64,000 nucleotides of DNA from Zygaena filipendulae (taxonomy: Eukaryota; Arthropoda; Insecta; Lepidoptera; Zygaenidae): contig OU015663.1 in the NCBI GenBank assembly GCA_907165275.2, positions 1,500,501 to 1,564,500 of the forward strand, given 5' to 3'. Of this stretch, positions 46,201 to 58,479 are shown in pieces (position 1 is the first letter of the stretch; each line of letters opens with the position of its first letter). A program made the position numbers and the translations under genes. The notes under the pieces are model-generated. The model was not told the origin of the DNA, made no database searches, and was given only the letters and a program-made list of their open reading frames with translations.

Positions 46201-48229
46201 CAATTTAGTACTCCAATTGCTGCGTTTCATTTTTGACCCTGCAACCTCTTCGGAGACGGTGAGGGGAAAGTTAATGTTAAAAATATTTTTTACGTAACCA
46301 GAATATGCCAAGGGCTAAAATCGTAATGGAGTCGCTTAGGTCGAATAAAACTACAATATGTATAAAGAGAGTCCCTCTATTTAATAACTTGATAGGCTCT
46401 TAGTTCACGCATCACTATTATTTGAACAAATCGATTACAATAATATAAATTAAAATACATTTTATAGAGTTAAGTATAACAACAATTTCATAGGCGTACA
46501 AAGGGGTGAAGCCGGGTGGGCCGTGCAAGCCCCAGGATGTCGGGCTACTGATTCGAAATTCTATCATACTGATAACTAACTTCAGAAGGCTCTTCAAAAT
46601 GGACTTAATATTTAAAAGTTTGCACCCGCGACCCCCCGAGTATTATTATTTATTTTTCAACGAAGCTTGTGTTCTTAGTACCACCACAGATAATATAATG
46701 GTACCACCTACAAATTTCGCATCGGCCATAACATGTCAGGGACCAGGACCCCCCTGAAAAATAACCCTAGATACGCCAATGAATAATTTACATGTGAACG
46801 AACTTAAAAATGGACTGAAACATGATTAGTTGGTGAAGAGCGAATATACGTACATATTGTGATTAGTTAAAATACTTTTAATTCAATAAACATGCGGCCA
46901 AGTACGCAGTCGACCGCTTGACCGATTTATTGGAGTAACATTAAACCAGTGATTATGAATTTAGGGTCATATTATAGGAAATACCCTAAAAATGCTTTCC
47001 ATGGATTTGTACGTTGTAATTTGTAAGCTGGTGTATTTCTGTTGGCTGAATAAATGAATAAATAAAATAACATTATAAAATGTTCCATTTTAAAACGGTT
47101 GTTTTTAACTTTTTTTGTCATTCTAACACAGACATTTTTAAGCTTTCGATAGTACATGCTTTCATTGATGGAAAAGGTCATATAATAAACCGGAGAGTTA
47201 ATGCAGTGCAGTCAAACTTACGTGTCATGTTTCAGTCCACAGCCCCCTTTTACACAGAGCTTTCGTTTCAGCTGCCGATAAATGCAAAAACAATGACAAA
47301 ACATGAGCATCCATAAACAGTAGGTAAAAATGATCGATGCACTTTATTTTATACTATGTAGGTATATGGGCACAACCTATGTTTGCTTTAGAGATATATA
47401 TAGATAGATAGATAGATTTAGATTCTATTGAAATGGATAAAAACTTAATGTTCCGGTTTACTACATTTCATATCGCTATGGCGAATTTTTTTTGATATGT
47501 TAAGACAGAGCTTACAATAGAAAACATTTCTGGTTTTATCGAACTAAGGTAGATAGTAAGGGTAGATTTCATATGAATTTCAATACCTATTTTCTTGTTT
47601 GTTTTTAATTTATCTATTTATAACGAGGAAAGATTTGTTTTTTGATAGTTTTTTACTCAAAAACTACTGGACCGACTTCAAAAACCATGAAGAAGGTAAA
47701 ATAGAGCAGTCGTCGTTGCGTGAGTCGTGAGAAATTAGCGATGGAAGCTTGTATGAAATCTAAACTTACCTACATAAAGAAAACAAATTAATATTTATAT
47801 CAGTCAAACTGAAGAATCTAATCTATTCCGAAACCGGAGACAAGTCAGATGCAAACAGAAACCAGATGTTACAGATAATGACGTGTTCCTGGGCCATTTA
47901 TTAATGAGTTTACATAGGAATTTCGCCCATTAGAATTTCGACCTTAAAAACTGAAGTCTACAGTCGAAATAACAATGACAGAAAATTCGATGTAAGGTTT
48001 TCTTCCTCATTATAATTTTAGATTATTGTGGTAGAATCCCTGTTTTACCTTATCAGTGTGAAGGCTGTTAGAAGGGAGTACGTTTTTGTTTTAATGCATC
48101 AACACAGGTAGCAGGTTCGCATCTCGACAATACTAAATTGCTTTTTGTACATCTCAAATAACAACACCACGTTGTGGTGGATGGAAGTAAATATAAATAA
48201 AGTACAGTCAGTTGCGCATTTAAGGGTAT
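46201..48229. other. Intergenic, between convergent mIF2 and WDR20, left part
   Basis: No gene supported. About 46491-46783 is bounded by AGGCGTACAAAGGGG and CCTAGATACGCC, a likely DNA-transposon remnant. ACTACTGGACCGACTTCAAA near 47660 resembles another lepidopteran Helitron-type repeat. Confidence 0.5.
46491..46783. mobile_element. Probable DNA-transposon remnant
   Basis: ATAGGCGTACAAAGGGG at the left and CCCTAGATACGCCAAT at the right are imperfect inverted repeats of the GGCGTA type often seen at insect transposon ends. The 83-codon open frame inside shows no known domain. Confidence 0.45.
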
Positions 48230-48555
48230 GCTCCGTTATATACTGATAGCACTAGTCCATTGCTTGCAATGACGAGAAATTAGTTCCGATATAACTTTCA
48301 GTATACTGCCGCAGTATACGCAGTAGGCGGTATGACGTCATAATCGTCGCCATTTGTGTACTGAGCACTGGCGCTTTCGAGGTAAGGTGCTCTCAGTGGT
48401 TTGATCACGTGATCAACCTCGGACATGACAATTGACATGGACGACGGTATACTGGACTGCGTTCCGTTTTAAATAGTAACCAATATAGCTATGCAGTATA
48501 CTGAAGAGTCGTCATACCTTACAGTGCTCGCAGTGCATTTCGGAACATACCTTAA
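48230..48555. mobile_element. piggyBac-like MITE, second family
   Basis: TTAA at 48230-48233 and 48552-48555 flank inverted ends GGGTATGCTCCG and CGGAACATACC. Interior 318 bp non-coding with GCAGTATACGCAGTA and TGACGTCA motifs. Confidence 0.75.
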
Positions 48556-49856
48556 GTCTTGATCGTCTCTTACAATATTGAAAAACTCGTAAAAACGCCG
48601 TCTGCACGAACGCATAATTTAGAACAAAAAAAAAAACAAAACGACTTTGTTTAATATATTAACTTAAATACAAATAAACTATCAACAATTTTTGCTTAAA
48701 TGTAACGGCTCAAAAGCTGTTTTCGAAGAGATCGTTAAACTAAAAAATAAACAATTCAAAATAACACATACCAAAAAATTTGTTTTGTTTTTAGGATAGT
48801 CTTAACACTTGTAACTCCTATAGTGAAAACATTATAATATTTGATAAGGCCACAAATAAAAATTAAGAAATATTAATTAACAGTTACACGATGGAGGCCT
48901 GCTAGTTATTATAATATTATTTTACTCTTTCTAACACGTTATTTACAACATCCTTCGTCTTTTTTCCACACGATCCATATAATCTTTTCATTTAAACTTT
49001 CGACGTCTATACATAAAAATTTTAGAAACATGCGTATACTTACATATTAGCTAGTAGTTACTTTTGTGAAAACTATTTTTTTTTTAATTATTAACTATAC
49101 AAGGTGCATTCACAGTACGAGATTATTGAAAAAAAAAATAACATGAAAATACAAAAGTTTCTCACGATACCTAATAACTATGTAATTATATCACAATAAT
49201 ATAATATAATTAATGTTTTTATACAATAGAAAAAGAATCGTGGTTGTGTTGAACCAAACCACCCTCGAACCTCAACTACTCAACAACTTCTATATACAAG
49301 TTACAACTAATTACTATAATTTATACACTATTATTTTCGAAACACCAGAAAATTTTATACACTATCTTTTTCGAAACATTACAAATATTTTATTTAGGGG
49401 CCAATATGTTCTCATAATTATTTACGTTTGATATCGTCTATACTTTCTCATTTTGTTTAATAATTTTCCATTCAAAAGAGAATACAAATTACAAACTGAG
49501 GTCAAAATAGTATATGTGTGTTCGATAGTAAATGTTAACCAGGAAGGGTCGAAGTTGTCAGAATTAGTGGTGTAAAAGTAACATGTCGAAGGTCTAACAT
49601 ATTCATCACTTTTTCTCATACAATCTCAGAAAGTATGTACCACAGTCCAGGGGTGTAACAAACTCAGACATGGAAGTCTATAAAAACCATCCGACGATAT
49701 CACACGAGAACATATTGCCGCCGTTATAAGATGCAAAATTGTTTGCAGCCCAGTCTTTGCCCATTTTAGCGAGGTTATGAGCACGTTATTATATGGTACC
49801 TACTTACATGCGAGACACGTCTCCTGTTGGATAAATTTAATTTATCATAATACTAT
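48556..49856. other. AT-rich intergenic sequence
   Basis: Open frames here are short and composition-driven; nothing recognised. Confidence 0.6.
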
Positions 49857-50420
49857 TATACAATGTGTTAATGAATTGACCAAAAAACCTGATTCACCGC
49901 ATTTAAAAATATAAACAATAATATGATTAAAATATGAATTATGTCGAAAAAATTAATAGTCTAAAATTTATTCAACATTAATTTGGAGGTGACCTATCTA
50001 AAAAATTTCAAGCGCTACGTCCGCACTAACGAGTCACTCACCGATTCGATTTTTTATAACATAGCTGTCTCCCGCGATTAAATCCGCGGTAATTTCAAAG
50101 TTCCCGCGGGAATTCCGGGAAAAGTACTCTATGTCCTTCTTTGTACCCCCTGACAGTAGTTTACGGTGATTAGCTGTTCCCCGCATTAATTCTAAGTTCC
50201 CCCGGGAATTCCGTGGTAAAAACTATCCAATCTTTTAAGTTGGACCAAATTTCATCATGATGATTAAGAGTTCATCACGGACAAACAACGCGTAATTTTA
50301 TATATAGGTACTATAGGTATTAACCCCAAAAATATTGAAACATGGTGCGATCGATTCGGAAGTCGATTCTGAACAAATTACTTTCTAGTTTTCACTCAAT
50401 TCATTAACACGTTGTATAAT
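49857..50420. mobile_element. TACAACGTG-family MITE with nested Lep1-like element
   Basis: Left TACAATGTGTTAATGAATTG and right CAATTCATTAACACGTTGTA are inverted. Inside, about 50061-50330, sits a two-module Lep1-like insertion, so the MITE is the older of the two. Confidence 0.75.
50061..50330 (-). mobile_element. Nested Lep1-like double module
   Basis: ATAGCTGTCTCCCGCGATTA, then a second AGCTGTTCCCCGCATTAATT; the order of blocks (TCTTTTAAGTTGGACCA, CACGGACAAACAACG) is the same as in the copy at 18657. Confidence 0.6.
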
Positions 50421-51203
50421 AACATTAATCTAGAATAATATTATGTATAACATAAACAATAGTTAATCTCAATTACATTGCTATCTAAAAATCTTTCATC
50501 GTTCTTCCTACTAAACTATTATATTATTTTAAAAATGCTATTACGGAACCCACGACAAATCGGAGCTCTACTGTGTCCAACTACAGACATATTATATACA
50601 GAATAGATTGCGCAAGTTGTCTCCTCCGAGCGTGCCACAATGATTCTCTATTTTAGGATAAGGACAAACAATACTGAAAGGGAAATTCAAATATTATAAT
50701 GAAAAACTACTTCAACTAACTAAGCACCGCTTTTTTCGATTTTACAGGTGTCAATTTTGATTCAATTATTATAATCATGGCAGTCACTTAAGCCTTAAGG
50801 TGGATTTTCAGCAGGGCAATTATGTAACTTTAATAGCGATTTTGTGATTAATTAATCATGTTTAGACAGCTTCAACTTTTGAAGTATGTTTATTTTCGAT
50901 GATTGCTAGATATCGTATGTGTCAAAAGTTGCTTATTGTAATCGCAAAACCGCCATGTTTTTGATTAAAACCGAAAAAATGATAGAAACAAAAGTTACAT
51001 AATCAGGGCTAGTTTTCATACGAATTTCAATAGATATTATTTTTCAGATTTCGCATAAATTTATAAGAAATGCAGGGCTTGGCTAGAAATGAAAGTACCC
51101 GAAATGGAAACTCCACATGGCCGAGCGTTTATAAAACTGTTAATAAAACAAAATAAAACGCGCCATAATATACCTAAGCGATTTTTTTGTTCGTTTGTCA
51201 AGC

Positions 51204-51300
51204 AGCCGTTGGCGTAGCGGTGAGAGCTCGGCTTAGTAATTCGATGGTCGTGTGTTCAACGCCCGCCCATGTGGTCTTTTTTCTATCTTTTTCTCAATTT
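51204..51300 (+). mobile_element. tRNA-like SINE head
   Basis: GTTGGCGTAGCGGTGAGAGC resembles an A box and GTGTGTTCAACGCCC a weak B box, followed by a T-rich tail. No closed acceptor stem. Confidence 0.5.
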
Positions 51301-51544
51301 TTATATTATTTATTTCCATTTAAGCAAAGGGGTGAATAATCTATTTTATTTATTTATACGCAACAGGCATAGAAAAGATAAAAAAATGGAAACAAATTAA
51401 AACATCATTAACATCTTTACATATTATAAGGGCTATATTTTAGGCCTTAGGCTTTACATATTCATGGATTTTTTTTTTTCAACTTCTGCACAGATTTTGG
51501 TTTTAAATGTACCCATCAAATATGGATTATTTTTATTGATTAGC

Positions 51545-51770
51545 CATAATAAATAATAAGGAACTTAATTTCAAAAAGCAGCCATACATACATATGTAGT
51601 ACAAAAGATATCCACTGAAATTCGTGTGAAAAATAGTTGCGACAATCCACCTCGAAAACGTTGGGATCGAACCCGGCGCCCGCCGGCCACAGCAGAGCAC
51701 CGGCGTCGCACATCAATACTGTACACAGACACACAAACACACACACACGACTCGAGTCACAGACAGAGGT
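51545..51770 (-). mobile_element. tRNA-derived SINE
   Basis: On the minus strand, GCGCCGGGTTCGATCCCAAC is a strong B box, with an upstream GCCGGTGCTCTGCTGTGGCC and a tail GTATGGCTGCTTTTTGAAAT. A (GT)n run lies at its head. It lies 200 bases beyond the WDR20 stop codon and may be in its 3' UTR. Confidence 0.6.
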
Positions 51771-51969
51771 CAGGGCCCTCATTCACTGTCACCCAATGCA
51801 AAAAAAAACTTTGTAATTGTATTTTTTTGAACTAAAACTTCATTGAGCACGCGCCACGCCAAATAATTGCTGTCGCACGTCACGGTCCCAGCGAGCGGGT
51901 GCGGGGGCGCGGGGCTCACGCGGCGTGCACCAGGCACGGCACGGGCACGGCCGCGGCCGGGGCGCTGCA

Positions 51970-54900
51970 CTAGTCCGCCAGCTCGATGCGCTCGGGCCAG
52001 CGGTGCGCGCGCGCGTCGCCGTTGGGCAGCCGCGCGGGGGCGCCGGGGGCGGCGGGGGCCGGCGTGGCGGGGGCGGGGGCCGCGCCGGGGGCGGCGGGCG
52101 CGGGCGGCGCGGGGGCGGGGGCGGGGGCGGGCCGCGCCCACGTGTTGACGCAGCCGTCGGCGCACGCCGTCACGAAGTAGTCGGCGCGGAACAGCAGCGC
52201 GGTGAGCCGCTCGTGCGCTATCTTCTTGCACACGAGCGGCTCCAGCACGGGGCACTCGTCGAAGCGCGGGCACGCCGGCGACCCGATCAGCCGCAGCGGG
52301 TCCGCCGCGTCGCCGCCCGCGCACGCCGCCCCCGCCCCCGCCGAGCCCTTCGCGTCGCCGCCCGCGCCCGCGCCCCCGCCCGCGCCCGCGCCCGCGCCGC
52401 GCGTCAGGCTGAAGTTGCGCCGGTGCTCGGAGCGGCGCTCGCCGAACGAGAAGCCGGCGAGCCGCTGCGTGAGCGAGTTGACGCCCAACGAGCCGCCCCC
52501 GCCCCCGCCCTCATCCCTCGCCTTGCCGACGCTGATGCTGAGCGCGGGCACGCTGTTCACCTTGGTGGTCTTCGCGGCGGGCGCGTCGGCGGGCGGATCG
52601 GGCGCGGGCGGCTCGGCGAGCTTGTGGCCCACCTTGTTGCTCTTGGCGAGCTTGGCGGGCGGGCGGGCGCCGGGCGCGCCGTTGGGCGGGAGCGCGGCGG
52701 GGGCGGGCGCGAGCGCGGGCGCGGGCGGCGCGGCGGGCGACAGGTGCGCGGAGGCGCGCGCGCGCACCGGCGGCCGCAGCACGTCCTCGGTGAGGTCCCA
52801 GAGGCACAGCTGCGTGTCCTGCGACACGCTGCCCAGCCGGTAGCAGGGCGCGGCGGGGGCGGCGGGCGCGTCGCCCGCGGGCGCGACGGGGGCGGGGGCG
52901 GCGCCCCCCGGCACGTACGGGTCGAAGGCGACTACGGACACCCAGGAGCGGTGGCCCTGGCCGCGCGCCACCACGCGCCGCTCGGCCAGCGCCCACACGG
53001 TGACCAGGTCGTCCTCGCCGCCCACCACCACGTAGCGGCCGTCGGGCGACCAGCACACGCACAGGAAGCCGCCGAAGTAGGAGCGCGCGCGCCCCACCGG
53101 CTCCATCGTGTCGTAGTGGAACACGCGCAGCAGCCCGTCCTGCCACGGGACGACGGGGTCGGCTCACGTCATTATAATAAAACAGTATTAAGTTCCGCTC
53201 TGTCGGCTGCCCAACGGAAAAACAAAGTAATTGCAGCAGAATATTACAGGAGGAGCAAAAAACCGGATATCGTTTTATTTAAAATACACCTTCCATAGTT
53301 TAACGATTTTCTTAATTTTAATTTCTCTAAGACTAAAGCCTTTATGATGGTTGTTGCAGCAGGATAATTTTATCTACACAAATTGCCATAGGTGTGCTTA
53401 TAATATTTGAAGAATTCCCTCGATTTCTCCAAAATCCCACCATCAGATCCTGATTTCATGACAATGGGATCAAATAAAAAAATAATCATCAAAATCGGTT
53501 CACCCACTCAAAAGTTCTGACGTAAAAAACATTAAAAAAAATACAGTTGAACTGAGACTCTCCTCCTTTTTGAGGAGTCTGTTAAAGATTGCTTTTCCCC
53601 TGTTCTCAAAGAAGTTAACTCCAAAAAATTCCATTTACAAAGTGTATACTGTATAATATTAATTTCTAATATTTTGTCATCTACAGCGTTTAGAATTGCG
53701 TTTTTGGGACGCGCGTTGTAGGTAAAGTAGTCGATTTAGCGTACAATTTAGAGTAGTGTGATCACTCGCTCTCTCTCCCTCTCACACTCGCTGATCCTAA
53801 ATCGGAACCAACGTTTACACCTTCCGATTTCCTAAATTGGTTTCTGACAAATTGTAAAGTGTAATAAGCCTTTAAGGGCCCTGCAGTCGAGTGGGTAGGT
53901 GTAGGTGGGTGTAGGTGGGTGTAGGTGGGTGTAGGTGGGTGTAGGTGGGTACCTGCGAGACGACCGCCAGGTTGGCGCCGCACGGCGAGAAGGCGAACTC
54001 GTTGATGCACGTGTTGTCGGCGCCGAGCACCCAGCGGTACAGCGGGTTGCGCGTGCTCCTGGCGCGGCACGTGTGCACCGAGTAGCCGTCGCCGCGCTTG
54101 AACAGCTGGTAGTGGGGCGGCGCCGCGCCGCAGCCCAGCTCCTCGTTGTACACGTACAGCTGGCCGGACGCGTGCGCCGCCACGAACAGGTTGCTCGAGC
54201 CCGGCACCCACTTGATGCACGTCACGCGGCTCTTGTCGATCAACCGCTGTTGATGTGTGTTGTTCGAACACTTAATGGGCATGTTGACTATTTTTTTTTT
54301 AGTCCGTCTTGTAGATTATAACAAAATATTGGACACGTATTTTTTTATTTTTTTACGTAATCAAAAAATAACGGCGATACATTGAGTTGAAATTTCGCGT
54401 GACGTCACGACCCCCTCACAACTTTAATGCGCATTATCTCTATATATTTTAGTTTATTTGAAAAAGAAAAAATACGTGTACATTTTGTTTTTTTATTTTC
54501 TAACTGAAGGACTAATTAGAATTTTTATTTTCAAAAGTAGTCAACATCCCCATTAGTGGTGGAACCCAATCACAAAACAACATGCAGCTACTAATATTAT
54601 GATATGTTATGGAAATTGGGTCTTGGCATTTTATATGGATCATATTATTATGTATGTATTACTTATCAAATAAAAAAGGTTTTGAGGTATAGCTCAAAAC
54701 TTTTCTTTTGTAATGTAGTGTAGTAATAAAATATTATTAGTTAGTTGTCTGGTACCTTTACTGTTAAGTTAATATTAAATGGATGCAGACCCACAACATT
54801 AAGTTATTGATACAGAACGCTATATTATGAGTTATAGAACGTTTTTTAATATTTTTTTTTTACTTAAAAACATTTTTTAAATACTAACAAATTGTTGAAC

Positions 54901-56152
54901 ATAAAAAAATGTTGACACAAAATGGTGCTATAATTTTAAAACACGATTTACTCAAAATTTCTCCAGTGTGGGTTAACGCACTATTGCTTATCTATGTCCA
55001 AATACAATAATATTTGCTAACTACCTGAGTACCCACCTCTTCATTGTACAACTTGCTTAGTTCCCTCTTGATCGGGTCTATCAGCTGTATCTGTCCGGTG
55101 GAGAAGCCAATGATGAGTGACACGCTCTCCGATGTCATCGTGACTGAGTTGAAGTCGTGACATGTTGGGTTGGTGCCCTTGTACATCTTTTTGTCCACGG
55201 GCTTCGTGAGGTCTGCAGCCTGGGCATGAAATATAATCATAACTAAAATCTAAATATGTTACCACTATTCAGCTCCATACAATTTCCCTTAATACAATTT
55301 TACTATAATTAATATGATAATTGCTGACATTTGCCAGTAATCTATTGCCATTTATTATACACTTAGTTCCCAGAAAAATTAAAACCAACAGTTAATGCAT
55401 CAGTAAATCTTAATCCATTAAATATTTCACAGTTCAACAATAATGTAAATGTAATTAAATAAAAATAACTTGCATGAGAAAAATTTTATTAATTCAAGTC
55501 AAAAAAAGCTCAAAAAAATTCATCTAAGAATAATAAAGATACGATTCCAATTGGATTAAAATTATTCACATAATTAAAATGTGGTATGAGGATAATTTGA
55601 GTAGATAAATAAAATGTTTTTGGTTACACTAAATACTAATTTTCTGGATGCTGATAAGCAAACAGATGGCTTTATTGAGAGTTAGTTAGAGAATGTTTTT
55701 TAATTATGTATTTACATTATTACATTGTTTAAATACCAACAAAATGTTCAGCATAAAAAATGTTGACATAAAATGACATTTATAATAAAATTTTGAAATA
55801 CAATTTACCCAAAATTTCTTCAATGTAGTTTAACACACCATTGCTTATCTATATCTAATTGATCTCCAAACATACATAATATAGGTCAAACACTTACTTA
55901 TCAAGCAAATATTATAAGAATGATATTCTACTTCAATTTGAAATGATAAACAATACACAATGTTCTCTGCATATATTTAATTTTATCTTATCATAAACTT
56001 GGTCACAATAAAGTGAATTCAATATCAATTGGTGAATTTAAATTGTAGGGCACTGGGTACCTGTTTAATAATATTATTATAATTTTTAATATATTTATTG
56101 TTTTTGTTTTGACTTGATTCTCTTCATTTGTATTCACCGTTTCTTTGTGTAA

Positions 56153-56187
<35 letters not shown>

Positions 56188-56992
56188 ATATCACTACATA
56201 GTATAAAAAAAGTCGCTTCTGGCCATCTGTCCCTATGTATGCTTAGATCTTTAAAACTACGCAATGGATTTTCATACGGTTTTCACCAATAGATTCATGA
56301 GGAAGGTTTATATCTATGTTTTATCCTGAATTTTTTGTGGTAACAGAAAATTACTGCGGGTGAAACCGTGGGGGACAGCCAGTATATAATAAATGGTCAG
56401 TTAAGGTTTGGTTTGATCAAACAACTATACAAACACATGCCTAGGTCACAGGTTTGATTCCCAATAGGTAGTATACTTTGGGTTATCCCTCAGGTGTGTC
56501 ACATACAACATATTTCCTTGAATACAAGTGATTCGAGGTTCAATAAATGCTAATTTGTTAAATTTCAGATAGAATCGGTAATTACCGATTGTGTAATACA
56601 GATCAGTATGTCTTTTGGATGTTAAGCTATAGTGGCAAGTTACTACAGTCATATTTAAGCTTATAGATAAAAAGTTATGTTTTAGACGTAAAAAACATGT
56701 TAAAATTTACCTTTTTAATCCCTCTGTACACATAAACATAAAGCTCTTTGCCATGGTTGAAGCATATTCGGTCATCAGAGTTCTGCGTGTCTGCAGCTGG
56801 CGCTCCGCTCCCGGACGCCGGCGGCAGCGACACCAACGACACGCGCACATGTGAGGAACCAGAGCCGCTGGTGTAGCCTACACGATTCGGCCGGGAGTAC
56901 TCCGACAAGGTCATCAAACGATATGTACCCTCCCGGGTCACGAACTGTGTCTTCACATCATCTTTCCCTCCAGAGTCCGATTGCACGGCCAT
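51970..56992 (-). CDS. WDR20: WD-repeat protein WDR20, 4 exons, 642 aa
   Basis: Exons in transcript order: 56992-56711, 55219-55037, 54246-53953, 53139-51970, all phase 0. WDR20 is a cofactor that, with WDR48, activates the deubiquitinases USP12 and USP46. The order of conserved blocks matches human WDR20: TREGTYRLM and EYSRPNRV in exon 1, NPTCHDFNSV and GQIQLIDPIKRE in exon 2, RLIDKSRVTCIKWVPGS in exon 3, YFGGFLCVCWSPDGRY, GGEDDLVTVW, GHRSWVSVVAFDPY and QDTQLCLWDLTEDVL in exon 4, then LVCKKIAHERLTALLF. It is longer than the human protein (569) because exon 4 holds two Ala/Pro/Gly-rich stretches, one after DVLRPP and one replacing the short human end after NTWARP. Exon 4 is extremely GC-rich and shows long meaningless frames on both strands. 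Confidence 0.95.
53186..53356. repeat. Dispersed repeat shared with 23521-23710
   Basis: Contains ACAGGAGGAGCAAAAAACCG and CTTCCATAGTTTAACGATTT in the same order. Intron 3 of WDR20. Confidence 0.7.
53893..53950. repeat. 10-bp minisatellite at the WDR20 exon 3 donor
   Basis: About six copies of GTAGGTGGGT on the plus strand. On the WDR20 (minus) strand the array reads ACCCACCTAC and begins 2 bases into the intron, so the donor reads CAG|GTACCCACC. Confidence 0.9.
54274..54554. mobile_element. AGTCCGT-family MITE in WDR20 intron 2
   Basis: Ends AATGGGCATGTTGACTA and TAGTCAACATCCCCATT; interior GTGACGTCAC and AACTGAAGGACTAATT. The left end is 27 bases from the exon 3 acceptor. Confidence 0.85.
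54788..54976. mobile_element. piggyBac-like MITE, WDR20 intron 2
   Basis: ACCCACAACATTAAGTTATT at the left, CCAGTGTGGGTTAACGCA at the right; TTAA is kept on the right only. It ends 60 bases from exon 2. Confidence 0.7.
55670..55845. repeat. Degenerate piggyBac-like MITE, WDR20 intron 1
   Basis: Shares TTTATTGAGAGTTAGTTAG and CAATGTAGTTTAACACACCA with the family, both ends decayed. Confidence 0.55.
56151..56190. repeat. (AAAT)n microsatellite
   Basis: Ten ATAA units in WDR20 intron 1. Confidence 0.9.
56195..56385 (+). mobile_element. Helitron/Lep1-like element, second subfamily
   Basis: ATAGTATAAAAAAAGTCGCT at the start, GGATTTTCATACGGTTTTCA in the middle, and the hairpin end CGGGTGAAACCGTGGGGGAC. 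Related copies lie at 58995-59230, 59320-59640 and 61280-61470. Confidence 0.5.
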
Positions 56993-57001
56993 GATATCAT
57001 A

Positions 57002-58472
57002 CTTATTATACTTTTATTCGTGTAGTCCGGCCGCCAGTAATGCCGTGATGAGAAAATGACAGATCAGTGCACCAGAGAAGCATACAACATGGGCGGTTAT
57101 TGCCAATATCCATAGTCAATAAGCACTGCGCTGCAAGCTTTGTACATGTCACTTTAGATTAATAAACGCTAATTAATAAGTTGTAATAATCCAATAGCAA
57201 AAACGTGGATTCGAACAAATTTTGTGTTTCAAACTAAGTAAAGTCAAATGCAAATCTACAAATGTCAAATATAGGCTTGTTGAAAAAGTATAGATGGATA
57301 TATCGATATTTTTTATCCAATATATCAAAATTTAAAAGCTATTAATTATCGCTATTAATTTATTTAATTTATAGCTATCGATAAAAAATATCCAATATCG
57401 ATAATTGTATCAAAAACGATATTATTTTTATTTATGTAACTTAAGTTACTAGAATCCAAAACTGTAAAGGGATTTGGGAACTGGGCGATTGGGTCATCAT
57501 GAGTCATGACCTCTAGCAGTTGAAATTTCAACTATTGTGTGGAAGTGGTGGATTTAGCATCATAGTGATCCATTGGTGATAAACAAAATGTGAAAACAGT
57601 GAAATAAGATGAAATGGAGCGTTCGTCTTCCCACAGAGCGTCCTATTAAGATCAACTGTGAAGAGTTGCTGCCAATCATAAAAAAGGAAAATCTTTTGAA
57701 AATTTGTTCGATATATATATTGATGTATCGACGTCGATATTGATATTTTTATAAATATCGATACATCGATATTTTATTTCACTTCCGACATCCCTAGTCA
57801 AATGACAAATTATCTAGGTATTAAGTAGGTAGGTATGAGGTCCCTACCTTATTCTTCTGAGGTGCCTACCCTTAACCCTGAGCCTTAACCCTATCTACAG
57901 ATTTGTCAGATGGACCACAAATAAGACTAGACTTGGACTAGACTAGACTTGGACTAGACTAGACTTGGACCACCAACTCAACTCTCGCCTCTTACCTCAC
58001 CAATCAACTCTCGTCTCTTTTCACAGCGTTATCGGACATAACGCTTCGTTCTCTACTCTCCATAGTTCTATCAAGTTCTATGAAAGTATTATAATATGCG
58101 GTACCGGTACTACGGTAGAGCCACGGTAATTTTACCGTGGTAGAGGTCTACGGTACCAACATATTTTTTTATTTTTCAGTCTGCCTGTTTGTTAATTCCG
58201 GTTAATCTCTGAAACGGCTGGACCGATTATAACGGGACTTTCACTGGCGATAGCTGACGATATAAGGAGTAACTTAGGTTACTTTTATTTTAATAATTTT
58301 AACAAAAAAATTAAAACCGACTTCCAAAAACACAAAAGTAAAAATAAAAAGCTAAAAATAACAAAATACCCATTTAATCCAAAAGACAAAAACACACGTA
58401 ATATTATTATTGGTTTATGCTACCACTGATCGGTTGTAATCCAAGTTTTCCTTCACCGATAGCTCAAGCTCC
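57002..58472. other. WDR20 upstream and intergenic region
   Basis: Holds the WDR20 promoter just right of 56992. At 57290-57780 there are dense ATCGAT/TATCGATA repeats ending in GACATCCCTAGTC, probably an old DNA transposon. GGTACCGGTACTACGG and CACGGTAATTTTACCGTGG near 58100-58140 are short palindromes. No coding region. Confidence 0.5.
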
Positions 58473-58479
58473 TTGTTAA

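Noticed and set aside
51925..53298. 457-codon frame antisense to WDR20 exon 4
   Set aside because: GC-rich shadow of the WDR20 coding frame; composition is Arg/Ala/Gly and shows no domain.
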